The notes under the pieces are model-generated. The model was not told the origin of the DNA. It ran no database searches and worked only from the letters and a program-made list of their open reading frames with translations. Made by a program: the position numbers and the translations under genes. A stretch of DNA of 64,000 nt from Mesotaenium endlicherianum (Eukaryota > Streptophyta > Zygnematophyceae > Zygnematales > Mesotaeniaceae), in assembly GCA_009602735.1 (NCBI GenBank), contig WELA01013233.1, positions 1 through 64,000 on the forward strand, written 5' to 3'. The first letter of the stretch is position 1, and each line of letters begins with the position of its first letter. Positions 1 through 11,923 of the stretch are shown here, in pieces.

Positions 1-556
1 ACTTCTATCTTGAGCTATATAGTGCTAGATGTCTGCATCTAGATGATTTCGATGGTAAAATGCGCGGTTGTCGATCATGTATGATTCTAAGAAATGAAAA
101 TTTACTAAATATTTGCATTCTGAAAATGTCACAAACTTTACTTTGAAACATGTCTGCGACATGTTTCAAATCTTCAATTTGTGACATCTTCATGCAAATA
201 TTAATAATAGAAAATATGAAAAATAGAAAAATTAGGCTGATTTATAGAAGTAGGAAAAGAATGAAATAGAATGCTGCAAAAAAAAATAGCACACATGCTA
301 GGGATTTGAGAGTAAAAGGGGAATTAGAGAGTTAGGTGATTAGGAGAGGCGGGCAAATAGGCTGGCAGGCATAGAAGTAATCATAGTATACTGTAATCTG
401 TAACTCTACTGCACACACAGGACTCACAGCAATTAGAGCTTCGTATCACCTTGTAGAGTTGGTTCTTACTTCTCATCTTTGTATTTTTCCTGGAAGGCTC
501 TCTGAATCTGCTGTTGATTGTATGCTACCGTTTTATCTATATCCGGAATGGCTATT
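1..556. other. Non-coding flank, no gene recognised
   Basis: AT-rich sequence to the left of element A. I see no convincing open frame, RNA gene or terminal repeat. It should be the left genomic flank of the element A insertion, but its last bases do not match the first bases after position 20761, so no target duplication links the two sides. Confidence 0.5.
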
Positions 557-1023
557 TGTAAGGTCATAGGTTTACAAAGTGCATTTTTGAGTTTCGGTTT
601 AGCCTAGCGCGTCTAAGATAGAATATTCTAGTAATGTCGATGCATGTATGTGGACGTCAATTCGGCCCGACACGTCAGATGAGACTGATCTGGCTTACTC
701 ACGAATACTCTGGAAGGGACGATTTGACGAACACTGAGGAAAATCCGTAGTTCCCTCCTAGAGAGGAGTATCTAGGCAATAAATTATAAATAGGCATAAC
801 TTCTTTGTTTCTTATCAATTTTCACTTCTGTAAATTTCTACGGGTTTGTAATGACAAGGCCTTTCATCCTACATCATTTGTGAGCAGTTTCTTGCTACTC
901 AAAATGTTGAGTATTTTTCCTAAGCTTTGTTAGTGATATGCCGCTGCACTCTCTAGTATGATGGCAACTAGTTCCTTTCCTCGTGAGTCACTACGCTTCC
1001 ACTAGGGCACTTCGCCCCTTTCA
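557..1023 (+). repeat. Element A 5' LTR
   Basis: Begins TGTAAGG and ends CCCTTTCA, matching the copy at 20017-20761 but shorter. A TATA-like motif (TATAAATA) lies at about 786-793, the expected place for the retroelement promoter. The primer-binding site TGGTATCGGAGC follows within a few bases of the LTR end, which fixes the boundary and the strand. Confidence 0.88.
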
Positions 1024-1060
1024 TCTGGTATCGGAGCTGGGCTACTTTGCACATTATATT

Positions 1061-2092
1061 ATGGAGTCGCAGCCGGCAGCTGGAGGAGGCGAACATGTCG
1101 AGCATGTTGAGCGCGCGGGGCAGCAGGCAGCACCAACGATGACCAGACAGCAACAAGAGATGCAGGCGATGCTAAGGCAAGTGGCAAATGCAATTGGAGG
1201 AGAAGTCTACACCCAGTTTCAACAAAATATGCGCGCGGAGGTGGAGAGAATGGTGCGAGTTGTTATGGGGAACGCCGCTTCGACGAGTTCGGCACCTGCA
1301 CCTGTTGTACCACCGATTCATGTTAACCCAGTGGTGCAACCAGTTATTCCACCCGCATCAGGAGTGCGTGCGCCTAAGCCTGAAGTTTATACTGGAGAGC
1401 GTGGATCGCCGCCTGTTCATCAATGGATTTTTGGAGTGAAGAAGTTTATGGAGTATTCTGCGCTCACGCCCGACAGGCAAGTCGCCTTTGTCATAACTTT
1501 GCTGCAGAAGAGTGCTGGAGCTTGGTATGAACGAGAAGAGCAGCTGTCTGGAGTTCCTGCTACTGTTGATCAGCTATTTGAAGGCTTGAAGAGGCAATTT
1601 CAACCTATTGCACCCGAGGCTACCGCTCGAGATCTATTGGTGCGCCTTCGTCAGCGAGGAAGCGTTCAGGAGTATGTATCGCGCTTCAACGAGCTGGTGC
1701 TTCAATGTCCATCCATGCACGAGTCGGAGATGATGGACAAGTTCAAGAGGGGACTCAAGCCAACTGTGGCCAAGGAAGTGGCGCTCAAGGACCCTACCAG
1801 TCTTGGAGAAATGATGGCATTGGCAACAAGGGTCGACGCTGTGGAGTATAGTCAGAGGCAGTGGGGCAGCCACAACTTTGGAGGATATCGACACTTTGGA
1901 TCTCAAGCGCCAAGCACGAGTGTTCAAGGTCCAGTACCCATGGAGTTGGGACTTGTGCAGTACCAGCGCAGGCAGCAGAATTTCAAGCCGAGAGGACCCT
2001 GCTATAGTTGCGGCAAGCTTGGACATCTGGCTCGAGACTGTCATGTGAAGGCGAAGCAACCTCAACAACAGGGAAAAGGAGGACGCCAGTAA
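1061..2092 (+). CDS. gag: Element A gag
   Basis: Gag polyprotein region of about 343 residues. The start at 1061 is the first ATG after the primer site. The retrotransposon gag core is in the middle (motif [10 protein letters not shown] near residues 205-215). A CCHC zinc knuckle ([14 protein letters not shown]) near the C terminus would bind the RNA genome. The frame is open throughout and overlaps the start of the protease frame, which is usual for the family. It is part of a fossil element. Confidence 0.85.
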   Translation: MESQPAAGGGEHVEHVERAGQQAAPTMTRQQQEMQAMLRQVANAIGGEVYTQFQQNMRAEVERMVRVVMGNAASTSSAPAPVVPPIHVNPVVQPVIPPASGVRAPKPEVYTGERGSPPVHQWIFGVKKFMEYSALTPDRQVAFVITLLQKSAGAWYEREEQLSGVPATVDQLFEGLKRQFQPIAPEATARDLLVRLRQRGSVQEYVSRFNELVLQCPSMHESEMMDKFKRGLKPTVAKEVALKDPTSLGEMMALATRVDAVEYSQRQWGSHNFGGYRHFGSQAPSTSVQGPVPMELGLVQYQRRQQNFKPRGPCYSCGKLGHLARDCHVKAKQPQQQGKGGRQ

Positions 2093-4271
2093 GTCGTTCT
2101 GGGGTGTCTACTGGCGTGAAGACGAGAACTCACAAGGAGGTTATCCCCAGGAGCCTGCCGAGAAGCAAAGGACGAGACGCTGACAAGCCTATCATCGTGG
2201 AAGGAGTGGTCGACGGCAATAATGCGAAGTGTATGGTCGACAGTGGCGCAAGTGCAAACTTTGTGCACAAGAAGCTGGTGAAAGAGTGGCGAGTCCCTGT
2301 GCAGAAGCATTATGAGCCTAAGGAGGCAATTTTGGCAAATGGGCAGAGACTCAAGTGTGGTGCACCTACGGAAGCTATTCACGTGGAAGTAGCGGGGCAC
2401 CGGAGTAAGGAAGTTATGGAGCAGGCAGAGTTGGGTCACCATGAGGTGATATTGGGCCGACCATGGCTAAGAAAAGCCAACCCTCAAGTGCACTGGAGCA
2501 CAGGACAAGTGAAAGTCCAAGGGCGTGATGGTCGCATGGAGACAGCGAAACAGGTGGAGGTAGATACGACCACAAGTAACTATCTTCTGTCGAGCCTGCA
2601 AGTTAAGAAGCTATGCAGGGCGAATCAGGTGAAGGAGATGTACCTTGTTTTGGTGGCCCTGGCCAGGTCATCAAATGGAGCAAGCGTGAATCCTAACAGC
2701 CTGGACGAATGTACATCGCCGGTGGAGCAAGTAGCGGTGTCTGATCCCCTTGCTCAGAAGGAGCAGAGCCCAACTGCTCAAGAGAAGAAGCCTGCTGAGA
2801 TGCCTGCCCAAATTAAGGCGCTGTTGGAGGAGTTCAAGTGCGTGTTTCCTGAGGAACTACCTACAGGATTACCTCCACAGAGAGCTATGGAGCACAAGAT
2901 CGAGTTGGAACCAGGGAGCAAGCCACCAGTGAGACCCGCCTATCGACAATCGTTTGCGGAGTTGGACGAGTTGAAGAAGCAGCTGACAGAGTTGTTGGAG
3001 AAGGGATTCATCCGACCCAGCGAGTCTCCATTTGCAGCGCCAGTCTTATTTGTGAAGAAGAAGGATGGGACTATGAGGATGTGTGTCGACTACCGGGCAC
3101 TCAACAAGGTCACCATCAAGAACAGGTACCCACTTCCACGAGTGGACGAGTTGATTGACAGGCTTGTCGGGGCGAAGTATTTCTCGAAGATCGATTTGAG
3201 GAGTGGCTATCACCAGGTACGGATTGCGGAAGGAGACGTTCGGAAGACTGCTTTCAGGACTCGCTATGGTTTGTTCGAGATCACAGTCATGCCTTTTGGA
3301 TTGACTAATGCACCTGCTACATTCATGGGACTCATGAATAATATCTTCAAACCCTACTTGGACCAGTTTGTGGTGGTATTTTTGGACGACATCTTGATCT
3401 ATTCGAAGACCTTGGAAGAGCATGTGGAGCATCTGAGGAAGGTGCTGGAGGTCTTGAGAGATCAGAAGTTGTATGGGAAGATGAGCAAGTGCGACTTTTG
3501 TCTCAAGGAAGTCGAGTTTCTTGGACATATAGTGGGAGCTGAAGGAGTCAAGGTGGAGCAGAAGAAGGTGCAAGCAGTCAGAGATTGGCCGGTACCTGCT
3601 GATATTCATCAACTCAGGAGTTTCCTCGGCATGGCGAATTATTATTGACGTTTCATTGAAGGATTTGCCAAGGTATGTGCACCGCTGACGGTCATGTTGA
3701 AGAAGCAGGAAAAGTGGCTATGGAGTGACAAGGAGCAGCAAGCATTTGGGAAGATTAAGGAGCTGTTGACACAGGCACCTGTGTTGGCAATTGCAAGTCC
3801 AGAGCTTCCTTTCACCATCATCACGGACGCATCAAATTTCGCAGTGGGAGCCATTCTTCTCCAAGACTAGGGCAAAAGATTGCAGCCTGTGGCATATGAG
3901 AGCAGGAAGTTGAGTCCTGCTGAGCAAAACTATGCAGCACACCAGCGGGAGATGTTGGCTATTATCCAGGCTTTGAGGATTTGGCGATGTTATGTGGACG
4001 GCCGGAAGGTGTTCATCAAGACCGACCACAAGAGCTTGGAGAAGTTTATGACGCAGCCAATATTGACACCAAGACAGGCAAGGTGGATGGAGTTTCTGCA
4101 ACAGTTCGACCACAAGAATGAGTACTTACTTGGGAAGATCAACCGTGCAGACGCTTTATCCAGAAGGTGTGACCTTGCAGCTGTCTCAATCATCAAGGAG
4201 AATGTGGACTTCAAGGACAAGCTTCAAAGAGGTTATGAGGAGGACCCAGAGTTTGCTGATGGTGGAGCAGC
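2008..4271 (+). pseudogene. pol: Element A pol, first part (protease, RT, RNase H)
   Basis: Order of domains: aspartic protease (M-V-D-S-G-A-S), reverse transcriptase with the F-L-D-D-I-L catalytic box, RNase H beginning at T-D-A-S-N-F. The region ends where element C is inserted. It is a fossil coding region with a few breaks. Closest in this window to the pol of element B, with which it shares the chromodomain-type layout. Confidence 0.85.
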
Positions 4272-4995
4272 TGTAATGAATCAGTATACTGGTTGACATA
4301 ATATTCATTTAAATAATATAGTTAAATAAGTTCAGCCTGCTGAACTCTAGTTAACAATCAGTCTGCTGGACTTTTTACTTAATATCAGCAGTTTAATGAC
4401 TCAGGCCGGAAGTAGCAGGCTGAGGTCACCTTAAGTCAACTTGCTGACACTTTCTTTGACAGCCAGCTACTTCCGTACTCGGTAGCAGCAAACTGCCTCG
4501 ATATGCATCTAAGTATGTTATGATAGATGAATGGCCAGATGACATCCTTATGATGGATGGCGATTCGGGATGATGGGAGATGGCGGTGGATTTGGTTAAC
4601 CAAGGTCCTACCAACGTGGTTAACTCCCGGGTAGGCGGTGCCATCGCACTGACCGTTGAACAGTAAACTCATTCCATGTACATATGCTAGGCATTGCTCT
4701 CGAGTTCGGCATTCGGAAACGAGGCCAACTCTCTTGTACAGCTTACTGAGAGAGATCTGAATCCAAGGCGAGAAGCCATTGATACGCACTGTCTTCTAAC
4801 CTTGCTTATGCATGAGTTTACTGATTTGCATCATTGATGCGAGTTTACTCTCATTTGACTGACGAGCATTATTCACTGCTAGTGTGTTGTCCTTTGCCGT
4901 TAAACCAGTTAACGGAAAATACCATAAAGATTACTTGCTGATATAAAGATCTTTATTAATTGTTAATCGCCTATTTGGTAAGTCGATTCATTTCA
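4272..4995 (+). repeat. Element C 5' LTR
   Basis: Begins TGTAATGAATC and ends GATTCATTTCA. Length 724 bases against 721 in the 3' copy. The U3 part carries several short dyads of the type TCAGCnnGCTGA, and a TATA-like motif ATATAAAG lies at 4941-4948, about 50 bases from the end. The left boundary is fixed by the GCAGC target duplication. Confidence 0.92.
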
Positions 4996-4996
4996 G

Positions 4997-5008
4997 TGGT
5001 ATCGGAGC
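4997..5008 (+). other. Primer-binding site (initiator Met tRNA type)
   Basis: TGGTATCGGAGC one base after the 5' LTR. It is complementary to the 3' end of plant initiator Met tRNA, apart from one base of the usual TGGTATCAGAGC form. The same site with the same variation follows the LTRs of elements A, B, F and G. Confidence 0.85.
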
Positions 5009-5028
5009 ATATTCACAGTCTTCTTTGT

Positions 5029-6507
5029 ATGGTAAGAACGAGGTCTCAAACTAGCAACTCCCGAGACATGGAGAACCAGGATAACGAGAATGTCGAAGAC
5101 CAGGCGGAAAGCCATGTAGCGGGAACCCGTACCTATTCTGAAGCAGTAGCAGATACTGTAGCTAGAGAGGCTGCAGATAAGGCAGCTGCTATTGCGGCAG
5201 TCGCAGCACAGCAAGCTGAGGAGGAGAGAGCCAGATTAGAAGCTGAACAAGTAGCAAGGGACGCTGAAGATACAGAAAGGAGGGAAGGACAGCCAGCTGA
5301 CGAGCGCACTGTTGAAGAACTTATGGCATCAAGGGCCAATGTTCTGAACCCACCTCCTGCCGTACAACTCAATGTACCCCTAGGTCAAATACGTGACCGG
5401 CTGAATGCGGCAGGAATTGCTGCTGCAGGAGCAAGAGGGATTGTTGAGGACACTACTCAGCGAGTAGATGCCAATGCTGCTGCTGCATTTGCTAATCTAC
5501 CACCCCAAAATGTAGACTTGGGAGCATTGTTCGTTCAGATGCAGTCGCAAATGGCGACCATGTATCAGTCCCAGCAGGAGGACAAAAGAATCATAATGTC
5601 CCTACTCCGGGACAGAGACCAACTGGGGTCTCACACCACTAGTGGTGGTGGCCGAGGGCCTAGTAAGCCCAAGCCAAAACCTCCCCAGGAATATGATCAT
5701 AAGGGAAACAGTAAATATTACCTGATCAAGTTTCTCGCGAATGTTGAGCAGTGGCTGGAGAACTACCCAGAATTGCAAGATTACGAGAAGGTCAGGCACA
5801 CCGGTGCGCTACTGAAAGGCAGTGCCGCAGACTGGTGGCTTTACTGGAAGGGAGAGCGTAAGGCTCGGCAACTCGGTGACCCTACGTGGGTAGAGTTTGT
5901 CGAGAAGTTGCATGAGAAGTTTGATGTCATCAACCAGCAGGAGAAAGCTATCTATGCGATGATCTCCCTGACACTGAAGCAGACCACTTCAGTTGCTGAG
6001 TTTGCTCAAAAGTTCCAAGAGAACATGATGAAGCAGCCTGATTTGCCAGAACGGTATAGGATAGCATACTTCAGGTATGGCTTGAAATCCGAGGTCTCTG
6101 GTCATTTTGCTGAGAAAAAGTATGAGAAACTGGCTGACTTGATCCAGGATGCTGACGCCTGGGATCAGCAGCAGTTCAATCACAAGCGCCAGAGTAACGC
6201 TTTGGTGTCTAAGATTGTCAAAAAGCCCCACGGTTCCTACAATGCAGTTGAAGGAGACCAGGCTGAGGATAATCAGGGTGATGAATATGAGTATGAGTAC
6301 AATGCTATTCAGTCTAGAGGTAGAGGTGGTCCCTCTCGAGGTGGCTATGGAAGGGGTGGTGGTAGGACTAAGCCGAGACCAGCCTCAGCAAAATCTACTT
6401 GCTACCATTGTCAGCAGAAAGGCCACTACAGAGAACAGTGTCCGGTCAAGCACCTGCCTAAGGTCGAGAGAAAAGACCAGCCTTTAAAAGACAGCAACAG
6501 TCAGTAA
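5029..6507 (+). CDS. gag: Element C gag
   Basis: Open frame of about 492 residues from the first ATG after the primer site. An N-terminal Ala/Glu-rich coiled-coil-like stretch (roughly residues 35-95) precedes the retrotransposon gag core (around L-E-N-Y-P-E-L and W-V-E-F-V-E-K-L). An RGG-rich basic tract and one CCHC knuckle ([14 protein letters not shown]) lie at the C terminus. The copy at 52818 is nearly identical, which shows how recent both are. Confidence 0.9.
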   Translation: MVRTRSQTSNSRDMENQDNENVEDQAESHVAGTRTYSEAVADTVAREAADKAAAIAAVAAQQAEEERARLEAEQVARDAEDTERREGQPADERTVEELMASRANVLNPPPAVQLNVPLGQIRDRLNAAGIAAAGARGIVEDTTQRVDANAAAAFANLPPQNVDLGALFVQMQSQMATMYQSQQEDKRIIMSLLRDRDQLGSHTTSGGGRGPSKPKPKPPQEYDHKGNSKYYLIKFLANVEQWLENYPELQDYEKVRHTGALLKGSAADWWLYWKGERKARQLGDPTWVEFVEKLHEKFDVINQQEKAIYAMISLTLKQTTSVAEFAQKFQENMMKQPDLPERYRIAYFRYGLKSEVSGHFAEKKYEKLADLIQDADAWDQQQFNHKRQSNALVSKIVKKPHGSYNAVEGDQAEDNQGDEYEYEYNAIQSRGRGGPSRGGYGRGGGRTKPRPASAKSTCYHCQQKGHYREQCPVKHLPKVERKDQPLKDSNSQ

Positions 6508-6575
6508 TCCAGTCTACTGACTGTGAGGATGCTAGAGATAGTGAGTCGTCACTAGCTGCCCTCGTAGCAGGTATT

Positions 6576-9500
6576 ATGGGTCCTGCTGAACTGGATTCAC
6601 TATGCATGCCTGACAAACAGATAAAGGAGACCATCAGTAATATAGACGTCCAGAGAGTGCACACTCTGGATGCTCTTGTTCCACCTGATGTCCAACATTT
6701 CTTTGCTACGTCAGGAGAACAATGCGAAAGTCAGGAAAAGACAGTCCCCCCTATCCTACTGCATTGCATGATTGCAGGTAGGAAGGTGAGGGCATTTGTT
6801 GACGGAGGGGCGTCACATACTTTTATCCACAAGGACTTAGTTAAGCGGCTAAGGCTGCCTACTGTCACCCAAGGGAATAGAAAAATATTCCTTGGAGATG
6901 CCTCAAGTATCCCGGGAGGAGTTATAACCAAGCCTATTGAGGTCCAGTTAGGTTCTGGCATTGCAGTTCTAACTGAAACGCTTACATTTGAGGTACTCAA
7001 CACTGGCTTTTATGATCTCGTGCTAGGCAGGTCCTGGCTTAATAGACATCAAGCTGAAGTGTGTTGGAGCAGAGGTACAGTTAAAGTGAGAGGAGCCAGT
7101 GATGGGCAGACTGACTTGGCACCCACCAGTGCTCTTCCTCTTGTCCTGTGTGGATGGCAAATGAAGGAAAAGAAGAGGCTTCCAGAAGGATGCAAGTTGC
7201 TGAATGCAATGGAGTTCGTCAAAAGCTGGAACCAGAAGGAAGACAGAATGTTCTGTCTGCTGCTAAGAGAGGTACCTCCTCAACCTGAAGAAGTGGTTGA
7301 GAAAAAGGTACACCCTCCGGAACACCCTACTGCTGCAAACATTGTTGCTCAGTACACGGATGTGTTTAATATGCCTCCAGGACTACCCCCTAAGCGGGAA
7401 GTAGATCATAGGATTGATTTATTACCTGGTAGCCAGCCACCCTGGCAACGCACGTATGGCTTGTCTTATTTGGAGAGTGAGGAGTTGAAAACACAGATTG
7501 CAGAGCTGGAGGAAAATGGTTACATTTCTCCCAGTAAATCACCGTACGGCGCACCTATCCTATTTGTTAAGAAAAAGGATGGCAGTATGCGGATGTGTGT
7601 GGATTACAGAGCCCTGAACAGAATTACAGTAAAGAACAAGTATGCTTTACCCAGAATCGAGGACTTGCTTGATACCCTGTCTGGCGCTAAGGTGTTCAGT
7701 AAGATAGATCTCAAGAGTGGTTATCATCAAATCAGAATTGCTGAGGGGGATGAACACAAGACTGCTTTCCGCACACGTTATGGACACTATGAGTTCAACG
7801 TGATGCCATTTGGACTGACTAATGCTCCTGCTACCTTTATGGGTGCTATGAATGACATTTTCAGACCTTATTTGGATAAGTTTGTGCAAGTTTTCCTGGA
7901 TGATATTTTAATTTTCTCTAAAGATGAAGCTCAGCACACTGAACACTTAAAGAAAGTGCTGGACACTCTGCGGAAAAATCACTTGTATGCTAAAATGAGC
8001 AAGTGTGATTTCTTTAAGGAAAGTATTGAATTCTTAGGCCACGTTGTCAGTAAAGAGGGCATCAGTGTGGATCCTAAGAAAGTCCAGACCATAAGGGACT
8101 GGCCAGTACCACAGTCTGTCTCTGAAGTTAGATCCTTCCTCGGGTTGGCTAACTACTATAGGAGATTTATTGAGAATTATTCCACAAAGGCCAGTAAACT
8201 GACTGACCTTACTAAGAAAGACATCGGGTATGTGTGGGGGGAAGAGCAGCAGGCTGCCTTCCAGACCCTTAAAGATGCCCTTTGTTCTGCCCCAGTGCTA
8301 GCCGTGTATGACCCCAGCAAACCGGTGCAGGTGGTTACTGATGCCTCTGATTTTGCCATGGGTGCTATTTTGTTGCAGCCTGCTGACAAAACCACAAAGG
8401 ATGGTAAGGTACGGCAGGAGTGGCATCCTGTGTTGTATGAGTCTATGAAATTTAATCCAGCGGAGATTAATTACTCAGTGCATGATAAAGAGCTGCTAGC
8501 TATCATTCATGTACTCAAACAGTGGAGAGCATACTTACATGGTAAAGCTTTTAAGGTGATTACAGATCATCTAGCTCTGACCCACTTTCAGAAGAAGTCC
8601 AAGCTGTCGAGGAGGGAGAACCGCTGGAGCCAGATGCTGGAGCAGTTCCAAGTCCAGATCGACTACAAACCAGGGAAGTTGAATCCTGCTGATGCACTCT
8701 CTAGAAGACCTGACTTGCAAGAAAGGAACTTTAATCAGCATGCTGTAGATAAAGTCCTGTGTGCACTCACTTCACTAAAGGTGAAAAAGTCCTTCCTAGA
8801 ACAACTTAGGAAAGCCTACCTTTCTGACCCAACATTTGAGCCCAGTCCCACAACTGGTGTGTGTGGTGCTACTGCACTCGGGTATAAGCTTAAGGGAGGG
8901 GTCTGGGTAACTGAAACCACTTCAGGCAGGCTGAAGCTGGTCATTCCTAATAACTTGGAAATAAGGTCTCTCTTACTGAGTCAAGCTCATGACAGTCTCC
9001 TGGGTGGACATTTGGGGCAGGCCAAAACTGTTGGCAAACTGGCAAAACATTATCTTTGGGAGGGGTTACCCCGGGAGGTCTTGAAATATGTCAAGTCCTG
9101 TGACCAGTGTCAGAGAAATAAGTCTCGGCACACACCACCCGGAGGTCTCTTGCAACCGCTACCCATCCCAGCGGGACGCTGGGAAACTATATCCATGGAC
9201 TGGGTGGTCTCACTACCAAGAACTGCCAACGGGCATGATTCAATACTGGTAGTCGTGGATAAACTGACAAAAATGGTCATTTTTATCCCCACAACTGTCA
9301 AAGTGACTGCACTCGAAACAGCGAGACAGTTTTACAACCATGTAGTATGCCAACATGGGCTACCTTCTAATATCATCTCAGACAGAGACTCAAAATTCAC
9401 CTCTAAGTTCTGGAGAGCTTTAATGGGGTTAATGGGAGTCAAACAGCTGCTCAGCACAGCAAACCACCCTCAGATTGATGGGCAGGCTGAAAGAACTAAT

Positions 9501-10316
9501 TGAGTTTTGCAGGAGGTGCTGAGAGCATATATTAACCAAAAACAAGATAATTGGGATGACCTGTTGCCTCAAATTCAGTTTGCGGTCAACAGTGCGGTGC
9601 ACGCGTCAACGGGCAAGACTCCTTTTGAACTCAGCCTGGGTAGAGTCCCTAAGTCTCCTCTAGATGTGCTAGGGGAATCTTTAACTCACCCTGACAGGAT
9701 TAACAACCCGGTCTCCCTCCAGTTAACTCGGGAGTTTGCTGACACCCTGTCAGAAGTCCAACAAAACCTGCACAAAGCCCAAGAAAACCAACAAAAATAC
9801 CCTAATCAACATCGTCGGCAGCTGACATTTTCCAAGGGGGNTCGTCGGCAGCTGACATTTTCTAAGGGCGATTTAGTCAAATTGCATTCTCAGCACCTGT
9901 ACCTCCCTGGTGTGTTCAAGAAAAAGCTTGGCCCTGTCTGGGTCGGTCCATATTCGGTGGTACGTCGGGTCGGTCAGAATGCTTACAAACTGTCAGCTGA
10001 CTACAAGGGTCACCCGGTCTTTAATGTCTCCTTCCTGGAACCATACATCAAAGGTGATTCACTGTTCACAGGTCGGTTACCTGTCCAACCGGGACCGGTC
10101 CCCGCTGTCCGGCACAGCGATCCTGAGGAATATGAGGTCGAGGAGAATTTAGACGCTCGCTCGGTCCGTCAATCGTCTAAATATGTCATGAAGTACCTCA
10201 TCCGATGGAAGGGTTACGATGCCTCTGGGGACACTTGGGAATTTAAAGATCAGCTGACCAATGCCAAAGGGGCGTTGAAACGGTTCCACCTTCGGGCGGC
10301 TGGGGCACCTCCCTAA
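6576..10316 (+). pseudogene. pol: Element C pol region (PR-RT-RH-IN-chromodomain)
   Basis: Domains in order: protease (F-V-D-G-G-A-S-H), RT with F-L-D-D-I-L, RNase H (T-D-A-S-D-F), integrase with an H-H-C-C zinc region (S-C-D-Q-C-Q-R-N-K) and catalytic core (M-D-W-V near 9198, S-D-R-D-S-K-F near 9380), GPY-like module, C-terminal chromodomain (Y-L-I-R-W-K-G-Y) that in this lineage is thought to steer integration to marked chromatin. About one break overall, so treated as a fossil. A single N at 9841 sits in a local duplication and looks like an assembly seam. Confidence 0.88.
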
Positions 10317-10627
10317 CAGTCATTTCAGTTGATCCGGGAAGGTGACAGGAGGTCCTGTCTCCATATAAGTTGGAGGGGGACGTGACAGTTAGTGACAGTT
10401 GTGACAGGCAGCCCACCTTTAAAATTAAGTTGGAGGGAGTGGTATTCTCTGATCACCATATTACACACTCAACCTGCGCTCACACTCACTTGCTCTCTAA
10501 CTCAATTTTCCCTTATATTCACTCACACCAGGTATTCCACACTAGGAACTCTCCCGATCGCGTTCCTCTTCATCAAGGGCACTCAGTAGCGAAAAAATAT
10601 CATGACTTCACTAACTGCATTGTGTTT
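10317..10627 (+). other. Element C spacer between pol and extra region
   Basis: Non-coding. It holds two purine-tract-like copies of AAGTTGGAGGG at 10367 and 10427, the same string that precedes the true 3' LTR at 11185. The first is followed by GTGACAGTTAGTGACAG, which looks like the start of an LTR from another lineage. This suggests that the pol of this family was once followed directly by a different 3' end. Confidence 0.5.
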
Positions 10628-11090
10628 ATGATTGAGCAGGATGACTCAAAGTCGGAGCTCAAGAGGAAGAGAAGGGCGGAAGAGGCACATGCAGAATACT
10701 TGCAATTCCGTGGAGACATCGAATCATCTTCCATCTCCGCTCGGGAATCACAACGACTCCAACAGCAGCGGGAGGCACAGAAGAAGAAGGAGGAGGAGGA
10801 ACAGGCCAGACTGAGGCAGGAAGAAATGGACAGAAAAGCTGCAGAGGAGGCCTAGAAAGCAGAGGAGGAGAGGCAAGCTGATGAGAAGCGGAAGCAGCAG
10901 GCTGAAGAAGAAGAACAGAGGAGAATCAGCAGCTACCGCTACACGGTGCTGGGCAAGGGCTTTGATCTACTGGAGGAGGCCTTCAAGTATGCCCAGAGAA
11001 GTCGCCGGGTTCTTACACGGAACCTCCTTCTCTGACAGGCTTCAGAAGACCCCAAGACAGGAGGAGGTCTGGCTCCCCTGAGTATAAGGC
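10628..11090 (+). pseudogene. Element C extra region: coiled-coil remnant of unknown accessory protein
   Basis: A broken, shortened accessory reading region between pol and the 3' LTR. It shows a long Glu/Arg/Lys/Gln-rich coiled coil, then G-K-G-F-D-L-L-E-E-A, then a short Arg/Ser-rich tail with F-R-R-P-Q-D-R and S-P-E-Y. The same pieces occur in the longer versions at 34061-35830 and 35831-37456, which also carry a large middle block missing here. I do not recognise the family. It is a fossil; function unknown. It is not gag, pol or an obvious envelope: no membrane segment or signal peptide is seen. Confidence 0.55.
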
Positions 11091-11197
11091 CTCAGGGACA
11101 TCTCCCTCCTAAGGGCAGCTGGCTGGGGATAAGAGGGACAGCACGATGTTATTAGTGTTAGTGCTGTCGAGGCGACAACATGATAAGTTGGAGGGAT

Positions 11198-11918
11198 TGT
11201 AATGAATCAGTATACTGGTTGACATAATATTCATTTAAATAATATAGTTAAATAAGTTCAGCCTGCTGAACTCTAGTTAACAATCATTCTGCTGGACTTG
11301 TTACTTAATATCAATTTAATGACTCAGGCCGGAAGTAGCAGGCTGAGGTCACCTTAAGTCAGCTTGCTGACACATTCTTTGACAGCCAGCTGACTTCCGT
11401 ACTCGGTAGCAGCGAACTGCCTCGATATGCATCTAAGTGTGTTATGCTAGATGAATGGCCAGATGACATCCCTATGATGGATGGCGATTCGGGATGATGG
11501 GAGATGGCGGTGGATTTGGTTAACCGAGGTCCTACCAACGTGGTTAACTCCCGGGTAGGCGGTGCCATCGCACTGACCGTTGAACAGTAAACTCATTCCA
11601 TGTACATATGCTAGGCATTGCTCTCGAGTTCGGCATTCGGAAACGAGGCCAACTCTCTTTTACAGCTTACTGAGAGAGATCTGAATCCAAGGCGAGAAGC
11701 CATTGATACGCACTGTCTTCTAACCTTGCTTATGTATGAGTTTACTGATTTGCATTATTGATGCTAGTTTACTCTCATTTGACTGACGATGTTATTCACT
11801 GCTAGTGTGTTGTCCTTTGCCGTTAAACCAGTTAACGGAAAATACCATAAAGATTACTTGCTGATATAAAGATCTTTATTAATTGTTAATCGCCTATTTG
11901 GTAAGTCGATTCATTTCA
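11198..11918 (+). repeat. Element C 3' LTR
   Basis: Second LTR of element C, preceded by the purine tract AAGTTGGAGGGAT and followed by the target duplication GCAGC, after which element A pol resumes. About 2 percent different from the 5' copy by eye. Confidence 0.92.
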
Positions 11919-11923
11919 GCAGC

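Larger units (their letters stand above)
4272..11918 (+). mobile_element. Element C: Ty3/gypsy chromovirus with extra 3' region, nearly whole
   Basis: 7.6 kb LTR retrotransposon inserted in element A, flanked by the 5-bp target duplication GCAGC (4267-4271 and 11919-11923). Parts: 5' LTR 4272-4995, primer site 4997-5008, gag 5029-6507, pol region 6576-10316 ending in a chromodomain, an extra coiled-coil coding remnant 10628-11090, purine tract 11185-11197, 3' LTR 11198-11918. LTRs differ by about 2 percent by eye, so the insertion is recent. Gag is intact; the pol region has about one coding break plus one ambiguous base. It defines the C family, of which four or more broken copies lie further right. 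Confidence 0.93.

Noticed and set aside
4997-5008. Match to initiator Met tRNA as a possible tRNA gene
   Set aside because: Only the 12-base primer-binding site is present; no cloverleaf sequence surrounds it.
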